Assembly (NCBI RefSeq): GCF_030036535.1
Contig: NZ_CP080388.1
Span: 62,001 to 126,000, forward strand
Source: Agrobacterium cucumeris
GTDB taxonomy: Bacteria > Pseudomonadota > Alphaproteobacteria > Rhizobiales > Rhizobiaceae
DNA length: 64,000 nucleotides
Direction: 5' to 3'
This document shows positions 52,501-61,498 of this stretch, in pieces. The notes under the pieces were generated by a model. That model was not told where the DNA came from. It searched no databases and was given only the letters and a program-made list of their open reading frames with translations. Numbering within the stretch: position 1 is the stretch's first letter; each line of letters starts with the position of its first letter. A program made the translations under genes and the position numbers.

Positions 52501-53779
52501 ACCTGCCCTCGTTGCCTATATCGTTCCGGATACCCAAGGCAGCCTCATCGGCAAACTGGAAGCGAAGTCGGGCCGGTCAGGTGATGGCGGCTTGGCCGAT
52601 GGCAGATTGGGCGATGCCGGAAGAACCATCGACTTGGCCACGCCGGACGGCCTGTTCCATGAAGCGATTGCCCGGCAAAGTCATCGCCGGTTTTTGACCG
52701 CCCCGGCCGAGCTTCAGAGCATCGGCCATCTGCTCGCCAGCATAAGGGCCTTCGATGTCCCCGGCACACCGCTGAAAAAGGCGCTTTACCCGTCAGCGGG
52801 CGGACTTTATCCGGTTCAGACCCATATTCTGGTCCAGGACGGCCGGATCGAGGGGCTGTCCGCCGGCTGGTATCGTCATCATCCCGCCGAACACCGGCTG
52901 GAATTTCTGGCGGCCGTTTCGCAGGAACAGATCGCGGCAATCGCCGGTAAAAGCGACGATATAGTCAGGCAAAGCGCTTTCCTCGTGGTTTTCACCGGCC
53001 TCAAGGCGGCCATGGCGCGCAGCTACGGGCAAAAGGCCAGAGACTTCTGCCTGCTGGAAGCCGGCCATATGGCGCAGGTGATGATGCTGCATGCGACGCG
53101 TCTCGATATCGGCCTGTGCGCGGCCGGCGGCGTCGATCTGACCGCCATCGCATCGGCACTGGCAACCGAAGAAGACGAGGAGCCGCTTTACGTACTGGCC
53201 GGCGGTTCCATCGATCCCGCATGGAGCACACAGTGGCAGGCATCCGCTCAAATCCGGGGTGAAACCCTCTCTGAGCGGATGCGCGCCTTTCTTGCCGCAA
53301 AACTTCCCGCCTATATGGTCCCGCGCGAATTCGTGATCATGGAGCGGCTGCCTCTCAGCGCCAATGGCAAGGTTGACCGAAAGGCCCTGCCCGCACCGGG
53401 CGCGAGGGCACGCCACAGCGTTGCTCCGGCAACCGAAAACGAGGCCGTATTGCTGGCGATCTGGCATGAGCTCCTGTCCGGTAACAGCGCAGGCGTGGAG
53501 GACAACTTCTTCGAAGCGGGCGGCGATTCCCTGACGATCATGCAGCTGCTGTCGCGCATAAGGCAGGAGTTTTCGGTGCACCTGACCCTCGCTCAGCTCT
53601 TCGGGGCCACCACCGTCAAAGCCCAGTCGGAATTGCTCGGCTCTCTTTCACCGTCCCTGCCGGGCGGCGTGGAAGCGGGAATTTCTCCGATCGCCGCGCA
53701 GACATCCGTAAGCGACCTTTCCGATGATGACGTGGATAAAATGCTGGAGCAGCTGCTCTCCGGCCAAAAGGACCAGTAG
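46565..53779 (+). CDS. NRPS2: C-A(Ala)-T-Cy-A(Cys)-Ox-T, thiazole-forming bimodule
   Basis: Two-module synthetase of 2404 residues. N-terminal docking helix LSPERRRLIEQRLAERG; condensation domain with HHITGDRWS near 175. First adenylation code read by eye: DLFNNALTYK, the alanine code I remember. Carrier MGGHSLL near 1029. Cyclization domain with FDVLIGDAWS near 1223 (DxxxxD in place of HHxxxDG) and FPLTDIQHAYWIGR. Second adenylation code DLYNMSLIWK, cysteine. An oxidase of the McbC/EpoB type is inserted between core motifs A8 and A10 (about 2037-2208: RQSHRRF, YPSAGGLYPVQTHI, LLEAGHMAQVMMLHA). Carrier EAGGDSL near 2316. The unit should make an Ala-derived thiazole. The start overlaps the PKS2 stop (ATGA). 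The tail LSDDDVDKMLEQLL is a docking end. Confidence 0.92.
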   Translation: MNEFYAKLANLSPERRRLIEQRLAERGYQSALDSAIPGREEGDGDRPLSFAQQRLWFMQQLEPDNTAYNMRSILRFRGKLDRTALEEALAKVVQRHEPLRTRFIPGADGFPEQDILAAGDAAIEFLDLAQDTDAEATAKQHILQRLSEPYDLSHPQLRAMLVRLSAEDHLLAVGLHHITGDRWSMTVLARDLAGFYKEMTGQSHHLPDIRVQYADWAIWQGKMLRGPVLENQLAYWKKALGTDLPVLDLPFDRPRPAIATFFGAQFAVSVDPALSGQLRALARAHNVSLYVLLLSAFKLVLHLYCDSDDIVVGSEVANRDRPETQAMIGPLVNTLVLRTDLAGNPDFSGLLQRVGETVRTGLANQDVPYERIVEALNPKRSLSEMTPLFQAKFDLQHNLARLPELDGLAIETLRLPDGAAKNEIRFNLEDNDPDIGGKIEYATDLFNEETVATIWRRFEHVLRTIAEDPARRISEFSLLCDDEHQEQIRRSAGQALAQSGLCLHEVLTAQAARTPEKSAVASEHGGLTYRELDQRSNAIAAALAAGGFGRGSIVGVCMQRTPDLIAALFGVLKAGAAYVPLDPDYPSERLAFIARDAAIRVVLTDSDRLAFDATDELTLLEVGKLPDAVFSAAHACDPADLAYIIYTSGSTGRPKGVAITHGNAAARMQWTGSNFTGDELAGVLASTSVCFDLSIFEIFGTLSCGGQVVLANTLFDLPRLQHVAEVSLINTVPSLLREYLRHDTLPTSVRTINLAGEPLPPVLLEELAKKAPQARIHNLYGPSEDTTYSTGAMVCAVNGEKTVSIGAPLPGTEAYVLDRAGRLRPDGLAGELYLGGAGVTRGYLRRPGQTAERFVPDAFSGRSSAYLYRTGDRVRRRADGTLEFHGRLDNQVKIRGLRIETGEIEHRLEDIDGVNEAVIAVIGDEASPERQLAAYISLDAGRQLTVDDIRSALARQLPSHLVPALWTILPAMPHLPNGKIDRSALRALEIKTPEGSGTAPRNQIEERLAAIWQDVLQTSMIDVERSFFEMGGHSLLAIRIIARIKADFGVSLPLKAIFETPTIAGLANRLDNEAADTLNVDGLAVVHNPEDRHEPFPLTDIQHAYWIGRNQGFELGSVGSHGYREFDIDNLDTGALENAINGLVARHDMLRAIVDADGRQRVLADVPHYALPVVDLRDAADRATCLLDIRNRLSHNIFKADRWPLFHIEAARLDEKTTRLFVSFDVLIGDAWSLKLMGTELAALMQKRALPEIGLTFRDYVLFEKSAHNSAAYERAREHWSARIAALPASPDLPLACNPSQIEHPRFTRRRGRLAAKEWSRFKELAQSAGLTPTAAIMTIFAEVLARWSRRQDFTLNLTVFNREPVHQDVEKIVGDFTASLLLGLDFSARADFTTRARQVQLRLMEDLEHRLFSGVSVLRELAKQNGRSGGALMPVVFTSVLGQSSRDDNAPRLDTRLVDSVSQTPQVYLDHQVSEDQGELVYNWDAVEELFPPTMLDMMFAAYETLLRALASDDAAWQTEPDIVDCQAFETLNDRAKIALPDDTQLLHEAFFERAAESPDKIAVCAGGIELTYGQVAERALALAADLQKAGAGPNDRVAVSLPKGAGQVIACLGILASGAAYVPVDPDLPAQRRFELVEDTAADLVIAEGGDWPQRVTVIAVPEDGGARPSPSATKPSDLAYIIFTSGSTGKPKGVMIDHRGALNTILDINRRFGVSTEDRVFALSSLSFDLSVYDIFGPLAVGGAIVIPVREEVSDNARWMKLLLQHRVTVWNSVPALAQLLLAELPALREKPPLRLIMMSGDWIPVSLPPSLKAQLPDADLISLGGATEASIWSIFHPIGEALRDWTSIPYGQPLANQRWYVLDDQGRPCPPWVTGRLFIGGIGVARGYWGRPQLTADRFIPDSFADEEEAGNGALLLYETGDLGRLRPEGLLEFLGREDFQVKVNGFRIELGEIETALLQNENVAEAVVTTTGQPPALVAYIVPDTQGSLIGKLEAKSGRSGDGGLADGRLGDAGRTIDLATPDGLFHEAIARQSHRRFLTAPAELQSIGHLLASIRAFDVPGTPLKKALYPSAGGLYPVQTHILVQDGRIEGLSAGWYRHHPAEHRLEFLAAVSQEQIAAIAGKSDDIVRQSAFLVVFTGLKAAMARSYGQKARDFCLLEAGHMAQVMMLHATRLDIGLCAAGGVDLTAIASALATEEDEEPLYVLAGGSIDPAWSTQWQASAQIRGETLSERMRAFLAAKLPAYMVPREFVIMERLPLSANGKVDRKALPAPGARARHSVAPATENEAVLLAIWHELLSGNSAGVEDNFFEAGGDSLTIMQLLSRIRQEFSVHLTLAQLFGATTVKAQSELLGSLSPSLPGGVEAGISPIAAQTSVSDLSDDDVDKMLEQLLSGQKDQ

Positions 53780-53781
53780 AC

Positions 53782-56700
53782 GTGAACACGATGGATATTT
53801 CCCGACTGACCGCAGATGAAAAGCGCCAGCTTCTGCAGCGCATGATGGCCGGACAGCAGGCATCCGAAAAAAAGAACTTCCGCCTGAGCCATGCTCAGGA
53901 ACGTATCTGGTTCGTCGAGCAGATGCAGCCCGGCTCAGGCGCATATTCGATACCTCTGGCCATCAGGCTGAAAGGTCCGCTCGACCGGGACAGGCTGAAG
54001 ACCTGCTTCGATATCGTCGTAGAGCGCCATGAAAGCCTGCGGACGGTTTTTAAGGTGCTTGACGGAGAGCCGTTCCAGGTCATTTCCCCCCGGTCAACGG
54101 CAGACTTCAGTTTTCACCAACCGGGCGATGACGAGACCGCACGCGATGCCGCCATAAGCCGCTTCGCGCGGGAGCCGTTCGAGCTCTCGCAAGGTCCGCT
54201 GTTTCGCGTTGGCCTGTTTTCCGTTGCACCTGACGAGCATATCCTCGTCATGGTCATCCATCACATCATTTCCGACTACGCCTCGTTGCAGATCCTCATC
54301 GACGAGGTCCACAGGCTCTATAGCGCGTCCGGATCTCCTGCCACCGGCCAGCTTCCGGCACTCGATATCCAGTATCGCGACTATGCCGAATGGCAGCGCA
54401 ACGGCACTGCGGAGCTTTCCGGCCAGGTCGATTACTGGCGCGAACAGCTTCGTGATGCACCGCTGCTGCTTCAACTTCCGTTCGATTTCGCCCGGCCGGT
54501 GACGCAGGCGTTTCGCGGCGCCCGGCACAAGTTCCACCTTGGGCCGGAACTCTCCGCCGCCATCAAGGATCTGGCGAAAAGCCGGAAACTGACGGCATTC
54601 ATGGTGCTGCTGGCGGCCTATCAAATTCTGCTCGCCCGCCTTTCGAGATCCGACGACATCTGCATCGGCACGACGGCATCGAACCGCAACAGGGCGCAGA
54701 CCCGCAACCTCATCGGGCTGTTCGTCAACAATCTCGTCATGCGGACGCGTCTGCAACCGAATGACACTTTCGATGCGCTGCTCGAACGGGTTCGGGAGAC
54801 GACGCTTGAAGCCCTTTCGAACCAGGATGTCCCCTTTGAGCAGGTGGTGGATGCGCTGAATGTCGAGCGTGACATCGGCCATAACGCCCTCTTCCAGTCG
54901 ACTTTCGTGCTTCACAACGCCTCGGGTGGAACTTTCGACCTCGGCGATATCAAGGTCACGCCGATCGCGCTCGATTCAGGCGCCTCGCGTTTCGATCTCA
55001 GCCTCGACATGCATGAGGGACGAGGGAGCGAAGGTTTCAGCGGCATTTTCGAGTTCAATACCGAACTTTTCCTGCCTGAGACGGTGGCACGCTTCTCAGA
55101 CTATTTCATGAGACTGCTCGGCGGGCTCGTGTCGAATCCCGGCGGTCGCATTGCCGAAATCGACCTGCTGGACGAGACAGAGCATGCGGCTATAGCGGCT
55201 GCCAACCGGACGACCACCGCCTTTCCATTGAGAGATGTCGCAGCGCTGCTGGAAGATACGGCGAAGGCGCGCGGCTCGTTTGCGGCCGTGCGCTGCGGCG
55301 ACCGGCAATACTCCCATAGTGATATCAATGATGCCGCCAACCGCGTGGCGTCCGGTTTGCGTGATCGCATCGGCAACGGCAAAACCCATCCCCGCATCGC
55401 CATTTGCCTGCCTCGTTTTGAAAACCTCATCATCGCCATCCTCGCGGTGCTGAAACTCGGTGGCCATTATGTGCCTCTCGACCCCGGTCAGCCGGCGGAA
55501 CGGCGCGCGCTCATTCTCGAGGACTGCAGGCCTGACATCATTCTCGTCAGCGAGGCTGACGATGACGCTACGAAAGCGGCATATCCATGCGATTGCATGG
55601 CGATTGAACCTCTGCTGCGCGCAACCGGCTCCTTCAGCAATCCGCACCGAGAGACGTTGCCTGACGATCTGGCCTATATCATCTACACATCGGGTTCGAC
55701 GGGCAGGCCGAAAGGCGTGCCGATCCGACAGAAAAGCCTGGTCAATCTTCTGACCAGCATGGCGAGACGGCCGGGCATGTCTGCGGAAGACCGGTTCCTC
55801 GCCGTCACCACACCGGCCTTCGACATTGCCACCCTCGAGCTTTTGATGCCGCTCATGGTCGGCGGCCTGCTGATCATCGCCGAAGCCGATGATGTCTATG
55901 ACGATATGGCCCTTTCGGAGCTTATCCGGAACCATGACGCGACGATGATGCAGGCAACCCCCGCGACATGGCGACTGATGGCAGATGCCGACTGGAAGGC
56001 TCCGGCGGGTTTCAGGATGCTTTGCGGCGGCGAGGCGCTCGAGCCGGGCCTTGCCCGCCGCCTGCTGGAGACCGGTGGCGAATTGTGGAACCTCTACGGC
56101 CCGACCGAAACGACGATCTGGTCCACCTGCACTCGCATAACCCCCGAACATCTGGAACTCCCTGCCCTGCCGATCGGCGAGCCGATCGCCAACACGCAGC
56201 TGCATTTGCTCGATGACGCGCTTATGCCGGTGCCCGCAGGCGTTGTCGGAGAACTGTATATCGGTGGCGAAGGTCTGAGCCCAGGCTATTTCAACCGGGA
56301 CGATCTGACGTCGCGCGCATTCGTTCAAGGCCCAGCCGCAGGCCCGAACGGTCGGCCTGAAACGTCAAGGCTATACCGAACCGGTGACCTGATGCGGCGT
56401 TCCGCCGCCGGGCACCTTCTTTATGTCGGCCGCGCCGATTTTCAGGTCAAGCTTCGCGGTTTCCGCATCGAACTCAGCGAGATCGAGGCGATCCTTGCCT
56501 CGCAGCCATCCATCGAGCAGGCCGTCGTTACCCTTTGGCAGGATGAGGAAGGCTCGGGCACCCTCGTCGCCTATTGCCGCCGTGGGACTGGCGTGGTGGA
56601 CGAGGAAGCGATCCGCACAGCGCTCGCGTCACAGCTTCCCTCCTACATGCTTCCCTCAGCCTATGTCTGGATGGACAGTTTTCCATTAAACGCCAATGGC

Positions 56701-59700
56701 AAGATCGATCGCAAGCGACTTGAGCGACCGAAACAGATAATCTCGTCAGCCGCCTATGCCGCTCCGCGCGACGGCACCGAGCAGATGGTTGCGGCCATAT
56801 GGCGTGAATTGCTCGGCGCCGAAAAGATCGGCCGCGACGACAATTTTTTCACGGTTGGCGGCCATTCCCTGCTGGCGACGCGGATGCTGGCGCGTTTGCG
56901 GACGTCATTTGCCGTTGACCTGCCGCTGCGCACCATTTTTGAGAAACCCAGACTTGCGGAATTTGCCGGTGCCATCGATGCGCTGGTGGCCATCACCGGA
57001 CGCGGATCGGAAGCGAGTTCATCCGGACTGGCAAAGCGGAACCATACCGGCCGAACACCGCTATCGCATGCACAGAACAGGCAATGGGCGCTGGCGCAGC
57101 TTGAACCGGACAGCCCGCTTTATAATATTCCGTTTGCCCTGAAGATCAGGGGACCGCTCGATTTCGCAATTCTCTCGCATGCGCTGGAACTGACGGCGCA
57201 GAGACAGGATATCCTGCGCGGCCGGTTCGTCTCCGTCGATGGCAAGCCATTCGTCGAGACTGACCCCGAGATGATATTCCGGATCATGCCGGAAGAGATC
57301 GGCGAGAGGGAACTCGAGGCTGCCCTGCTCGATTGCGCGCGCCGGCCATTCGATCTTGCCGTTGCGCCGCTGCTGCGCATTCACGCCTTCCGCACCGGCC
57401 CGCAGGACCATGTTCTGCTTTTCATATTGCACCACATCATCGGTGACGCCCTTTCAGCGGAAATTCTGCTCAACGACGTTGCCGAGTTTTACGGGTCCCT
57501 CTTAAAGAAAACCGCACCGCCAAGCGGGGCGCTGCCGCTGCAATATGCGGATTTTGCAATCTGGCAGCGGGAACAGGACACGAAGGACGAGGTCGATTAC
57601 TGGCATAAAACGCTTGCCGGCGCTCCGCCGCTGCTGGAGTTGCCGACGGATTTTGTGCGGCCCGCCATACAGGGCTTCTCAGGTGACAGCATTCGCTTTT
57701 CGCTCGACGCAGTTTTGCTCGCAGGATTGCGAAAACTCTGCGACCGCGAAGGCGCTACCCTATTCATGGGAATGCTGACGGCGTTCTCGACGCTGCTCCA
57801 GCGCGCCAGCGGCATGCGCGATATCGTCATCGGGACACCGGTATCCGAGCGGTTCCACCCCGATCTGGAAAACATCATCGGGATGTTTGCCAATACGCTG
57901 GCGATCCGATTGCAGACCCAGGGCGGTGAGAGCTTCAATAACGCACTGAAGGCAACCCGCGACACGGCATTAAGCGCTTTCGCCAACCAGGCCGCGCCGT
58001 TTGAGAAAGTGGTTGATGCGCTCTCACTACCCCGGACATGGAGCCACAACCCGCTGTTCCAGGCCATGCTCGTCTCGACCGTCGAAACCCGGCGTGAAGC
58101 CATTTCGCTTGCCGGCATGGATTGGGAAAGACTGGTGCTTCCCGATACGTCGTCGCGTGTGGACCTGACATTGTTCATCCATGAAACGGCGCACGAACTT
58201 TCATGCCGTCTGGAATATCGCAGCGATCTTTTCCGCCGCTCAACCATGGAATCTCTTGGTGATGCGCTGGTCGCCCTGCTTGAAAAGATTGTCGAACATC
58301 CTGATGTGCCACTCGACAGGCTCTCCCTGCTGTCGGGCAGCCAGCAGAAAAGGCTGCGGCAATGGAACGAGACGGAGGCGGCATTTCAGCCGCAGCGGCG
58401 CTGCCTGCACGACTTCGTGAAAGCGAGTGCTGACGCCAATCCGCAGGCAATAGCAGTCACTGATCAGGACCAGAGCCTGTCCTATGCCGAACTTGACCGA
58501 AGAGCCGACCGGCTCGCCAGCGGGCTCACCGCAGCCGGCATAAGCAGTGGGAAACGCGTCGGCATTCGCCTTGAAAGAAGCGTGGGGCTGGTGGTCGCCA
58601 TATTGGCCGTTCTTCGCACCGGCGCGGCCTATGTTCCGCTCGACCCGCGTTACCCCGCCGACCGCATAGAATTCATCGCCGCGGACGCCGATCTGGCACT
58701 CATTCTGATCACGACAGAGGATGATATTTCGGCTGCCGGACAGAATTTCCGCTGCATGACGCCGGGTATGGTGGAAAGTCTGGCAGGCGGCGCCGTGCCG
58801 ACGCCAGCGACGTCAGGCTCCGATCTTGCCTATATCATCTATACATCAGGTTCGACCGGCAGGCCGAAGGGTGTGGCCATCGAACATCGCAACGCCGTTG
58901 CTTTCGTGCAATGGTGCCTGCACAGCTTCACCGGCGACCAGCTGTCCGGCGTGCTCGCCTCCACCTCGATCTGCTTCGACCTTTCAATCTTCGAAATATT
59001 TGCGACGCTTGCAGCAGGCGGGCGTATCTTCATGGTGGACGACCTCTTCGCCTTCCCGAGCGCACCGTTTTCAGGTGAAGTGACGCTGGTGAATACGGTT
59101 CCGACGCCGATGTCCGAACTGCTCAAACTCGGGCCCCTGCCGGAGAGCGTGAAAACGGTTTGCCTGGCGGGAGAGCCGCTGCCACGTGAACTTGTCGCGC
59201 GGATATACGCCAACGACCATGTCGAAGGCCTCTATAACCTGTACGGCCCCTCGGAAGACACGACGTATTCGACGGTGGCGCCGGTGCCCAAATCGGGAGA
59301 ATGGTTCGGCATCGGCGTGCCGATTGCCAATACCCGCGCCTATGTGCTCGACGGCGAGTTAAACGAGGTGCCGGTTGGAGTTCCCGGTGAATTGTTCCTG
59401 TCCGGCAGCGGGCTGGCGCGTGGCTACTGGAACCGGCCCGGCCAGACGGCCGAGCGTTTTCTGCCCAACCCTTTTGCCGATTGCGGCGAACACCGCGTCA
59501 TGTATCAGACCGGCGATATCGTGCGCAGACGTGATGATGGTGGCCTCGATTACATGGGGCGCGGCGACCGGCAATTGAAGCTCAACGGTTTTCGTATCGA
59601 ACCGGGTGAAATTGAGGCCGTATTACTTCAGCAGGACGGGGTGCACGAGGCCGTGGCCGGGCTCTGGCGCGACGCTTCCAATCATCCGCGCCTGGCAATG

Positions 59701-61494
59701 TGGATTGCCGGTGATCCTGCCCTCGAAATCGCCAAACTTGTCGCAATTCTCCGGCAACGCCTGCCCGAGCATTTCATTCCCGTGCTTGCGACCAGGCTCG
59801 ACGCGCTTCCACGCCTGCCGAATGGCAAGCTGGATAGATCCGCGCTGCCGGACCCGGCAGCCCATGGCGAGCGCTCCGGTGAAATTGCAAGTCCGCTCAA
59901 TGATCAGGAAGACGTGCTGGCGCAGATATGGCAAGGCTTGCTCGGCTGCGGAGACATCCGGCGAAACGACAATTTCTTCTCGCTCGGCGGCGATTCCATC
60001 CTTGCCATCCAGCTGGTTTCACAGGCCCGCCAGAAGGGGTTGAAGATGACCCCGCGTGACGTGTTCCTCCACCCCACGCTCGCATCGCTCGCAGAAGCGA
60101 CATGCACGGAAAGCACTGCGACGGCCGAAAAGGGTGATGCCGATGGCGAAGCTACGCTCGGCGCGATTCAGCGCTGGCTTCTGGATCAGGACCTGCCCGA
60201 TCTCTCCCACTGGAACCAGGGACTGATCCTGAAACCCACCCGATCTCTCGATCTCGACCGGCTGGAAAAGGCGATCGCCAGAGTTCTCAACGAACATCAG
60301 TCGCTTCGCGCCCGATTTTTGCGTGAAAACGGGCAATGGCAACAGAAATTCGCCCCCATTTCGGCGATGCTCCTCATGCAACGACTGGCCGCCACGGATG
60401 AGAACGACGTCACGGATTTTGCCAGAAAGCTCCACGCCGGCTTCGACCTTGGTGCCGGGCCTCTTTTCGGCGCGATTTTCGCGACATTGCCCGATGGTTC
60501 CGGGCGCCTCATCCTCGCGGCCCATCACCTCATCGTCGATGGCGTGTCCTGGCGAATGATCGTCGCGGATATCGAGCGGCATTATCTGGAAACGGGCACC
60601 ATCCGCTCCGGCGCGGTCGCGGCGGGCAGCTGGAACAGCCGGCTTTCACGGTCGGTGCTTTTCGATGGAGAGGAGGCATATTGGCGCGGCATCTGCGAAG
60701 AAGACGTGCAGGCGCTGCCGCTCGACAACCAGAGTGGCAGCAATACTCAATCGGATGCGGTGACGTACCGCCAGACGATCGATGCCGAAACAACAAGGCA
60801 ACTGCTTCGGGATGTGCCGGAATGCTTCAGCATCGCCTCGAACGAAGTTCTGGTCGCAGCCCTTTATCTGGCGCTGCGGCAATGGAGCGGAAAGCCACGC
60901 CTGCGCCTCGAAATGGAAAGCCATGGCAGACCGCACCTGTTCGAGGATATCGACGTTTCCGAAACGGTGGGGTGGCTGACCGCGCTTTATCCCGTGTTGT
61001 TCGATACGCCCGATGACGCTACGCCAGACCGCCTGCTTCTCGACGTCAAGGACACCCTGCGGCGAATTCCCAATAATGGCGTGGGTTTCGGTGTTCTGAA
61101 ATATCTTCGCAACAGGGGTGAGCATTTGGACTACGGCCAACCGCAGGTCCGCTTCAACTATCTCGGCCAGATGGATGCCATGTTCGGGGCCGACAGCCTG
61201 TTTGCTCCCTCCGGCATAACCTCCGGTCCAATGTACGGCCCCGGCAACCCGCGCGATACGATCCTCGAGATCAATGCCATGGTGGTGCGCGGCGAATTGC
61301 AATTGCAATGGGTCTATGGCGCGCAGCTGCATTCCGGGGACACCATCAAGATGCTGGCCGGCCATTTCCGGGACAATCTCGAAACGCTGATCCAGCATTG
61401 CCTTGATGGTTCAGGTGCTGGTTACAGCATTTCTGATTTCCCGTTGATGGATCTCGGCCAGGACGAACTCGACAATCTGCTAAAGAGCTTGTGA
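53782..61494 (+). CDS. NRPS3: C-A(Gly)-T-C-A(Ala)-T-E
   Basis: Two-module synthetase of 2570 residues. GTG 53782 is chosen because AAGGA lies nine bases upstream; the ATG at 53791 would be too far. First condensation domain HHIISDYAS near 159; adenylation code DILQLGLIWK, glycine; carrier VGGHSLL near 1025. Second condensation domain HHIIGDALS near 1216; code DLFNCALTYK, alanine-like; carrier LGGDSIL near 2068, the form usual before epimerases. Epimerization domain has HHLIVDGVSWRM near 2248, ESHGRPHLF and NYLGQMD, so the second residue should become D. The last residues (LGQDELDNLLKSL) resemble a communication-mediating donor helix for the next protein. In both condensation domains the glycine of HHxxxDG is replaced while the Asp is kept. 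Confidence 0.92.
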   Translation: MNTMDISRLTADEKRQLLQRMMAGQQASEKKNFRLSHAQERIWFVEQMQPGSGAYSIPLAIRLKGPLDRDRLKTCFDIVVERHESLRTVFKVLDGEPFQVISPRSTADFSFHQPGDDETARDAAISRFAREPFELSQGPLFRVGLFSVAPDEHILVMVIHHIISDYASLQILIDEVHRLYSASGSPATGQLPALDIQYRDYAEWQRNGTAELSGQVDYWREQLRDAPLLLQLPFDFARPVTQAFRGARHKFHLGPELSAAIKDLAKSRKLTAFMVLLAAYQILLARLSRSDDICIGTTASNRNRAQTRNLIGLFVNNLVMRTRLQPNDTFDALLERVRETTLEALSNQDVPFEQVVDALNVERDIGHNALFQSTFVLHNASGGTFDLGDIKVTPIALDSGASRFDLSLDMHEGRGSEGFSGIFEFNTELFLPETVARFSDYFMRLLGGLVSNPGGRIAEIDLLDETEHAAIAAANRTTTAFPLRDVAALLEDTAKARGSFAAVRCGDRQYSHSDINDAANRVASGLRDRIGNGKTHPRIAICLPRFENLIIAILAVLKLGGHYVPLDPGQPAERRALILEDCRPDIILVSEADDDATKAAYPCDCMAIEPLLRATGSFSNPHRETLPDDLAYIIYTSGSTGRPKGVPIRQKSLVNLLTSMARRPGMSAEDRFLAVTTPAFDIATLELLMPLMVGGLLIIAEADDVYDDMALSELIRNHDATMMQATPATWRLMADADWKAPAGFRMLCGGEALEPGLARRLLETGGELWNLYGPTETTIWSTCTRITPEHLELPALPIGEPIANTQLHLLDDALMPVPAGVVGELYIGGEGLSPGYFNRDDLTSRAFVQGPAAGPNGRPETSRLYRTGDLMRRSAAGHLLYVGRADFQVKLRGFRIELSEIEAILASQPSIEQAVVTLWQDEEGSGTLVAYCRRGTGVVDEEAIRTALASQLPSYMLPSAYVWMDSFPLNANGKIDRKRLERPKQIISSAAYAAPRDGTEQMVAAIWRELLGAEKIGRDDNFFTVGGHSLLATRMLARLRTSFAVDLPLRTIFEKPRLAEFAGAIDALVAITGRGSEASSSGLAKRNHTGRTPLSHAQNRQWALAQLEPDSPLYNIPFALKIRGPLDFAILSHALELTAQRQDILRGRFVSVDGKPFVETDPEMIFRIMPEEIGERELEAALLDCARRPFDLAVAPLLRIHAFRTGPQDHVLLFILHHIIGDALSAEILLNDVAEFYGSLLKKTAPPSGALPLQYADFAIWQREQDTKDEVDYWHKTLAGAPPLLELPTDFVRPAIQGFSGDSIRFSLDAVLLAGLRKLCDREGATLFMGMLTAFSTLLQRASGMRDIVIGTPVSERFHPDLENIIGMFANTLAIRLQTQGGESFNNALKATRDTALSAFANQAAPFEKVVDALSLPRTWSHNPLFQAMLVSTVETRREAISLAGMDWERLVLPDTSSRVDLTLFIHETAHELSCRLEYRSDLFRRSTMESLGDALVALLEKIVEHPDVPLDRLSLLSGSQQKRLRQWNETEAAFQPQRRCLHDFVKASADANPQAIAVTDQDQSLSYAELDRRADRLASGLTAAGISSGKRVGIRLERSVGLVVAILAVLRTGAAYVPLDPRYPADRIEFIAADADLALILITTEDDISAAGQNFRCMTPGMVESLAGGAVPTPATSGSDLAYIIYTSGSTGRPKGVAIEHRNAVAFVQWCLHSFTGDQLSGVLASTSICFDLSIFEIFATLAAGGRIFMVDDLFAFPSAPFSGEVTLVNTVPTPMSELLKLGPLPESVKTVCLAGEPLPRELVARIYANDHVEGLYNLYGPSEDTTYSTVAPVPKSGEWFGIGVPIANTRAYVLDGELNEVPVGVPGELFLSGSGLARGYWNRPGQTAERFLPNPFADCGEHRVMYQTGDIVRRRDDGGLDYMGRGDRQLKLNGFRIEPGEIEAVLLQQDGVHEAVAGLWRDASNHPRLAMWIAGDPALEIAKLVAILRQRLPEHFIPVLATRLDALPRLPNGKLDRSALPDPAAHGERSGEIASPLNDQEDVLAQIWQGLLGCGDIRRNDNFFSLGGDSILAIQLVSQARQKGLKMTPRDVFLHPTLASLAEATCTESTATAEKGDADGEATLGAIQRWLLDQDLPDLSHWNQGLILKPTRSLDLDRLEKAIARVLNEHQSLRARFLRENGQWQQKFAPISAMLLMQRLAATDENDVTDFARKLHAGFDLGAGPLFGAIFATLPDGSGRLILAAHHLIVDGVSWRMIVADIERHYLETGTIRSGAVAAGSWNSRLSRSVLFDGEEAYWRGICEEDVQALPLDNQSGSNTQSDAVTYRQTIDAETTRQLLRDVPECFSIASNEVLVAALYLALRQWSGKPRLRLEMESHGRPHLFEDIDVSETVGWLTALYPVLFDTPDDATPDRLLLDVKDTLRRIPNNGVGFGVLKYLRNRGEHLDYGQPQVRFNYLGQMDAMFGADSLFAPSGITSGPMYGPGNPRDTILEINAMVVRGELQLQWVYGAQLHSGDTIKMLAGHFRDNLETLIQHCLDGSGAGYSISDFPLMDLGQDELDNLLKSL

Positions 61495-61498
61495 CACA

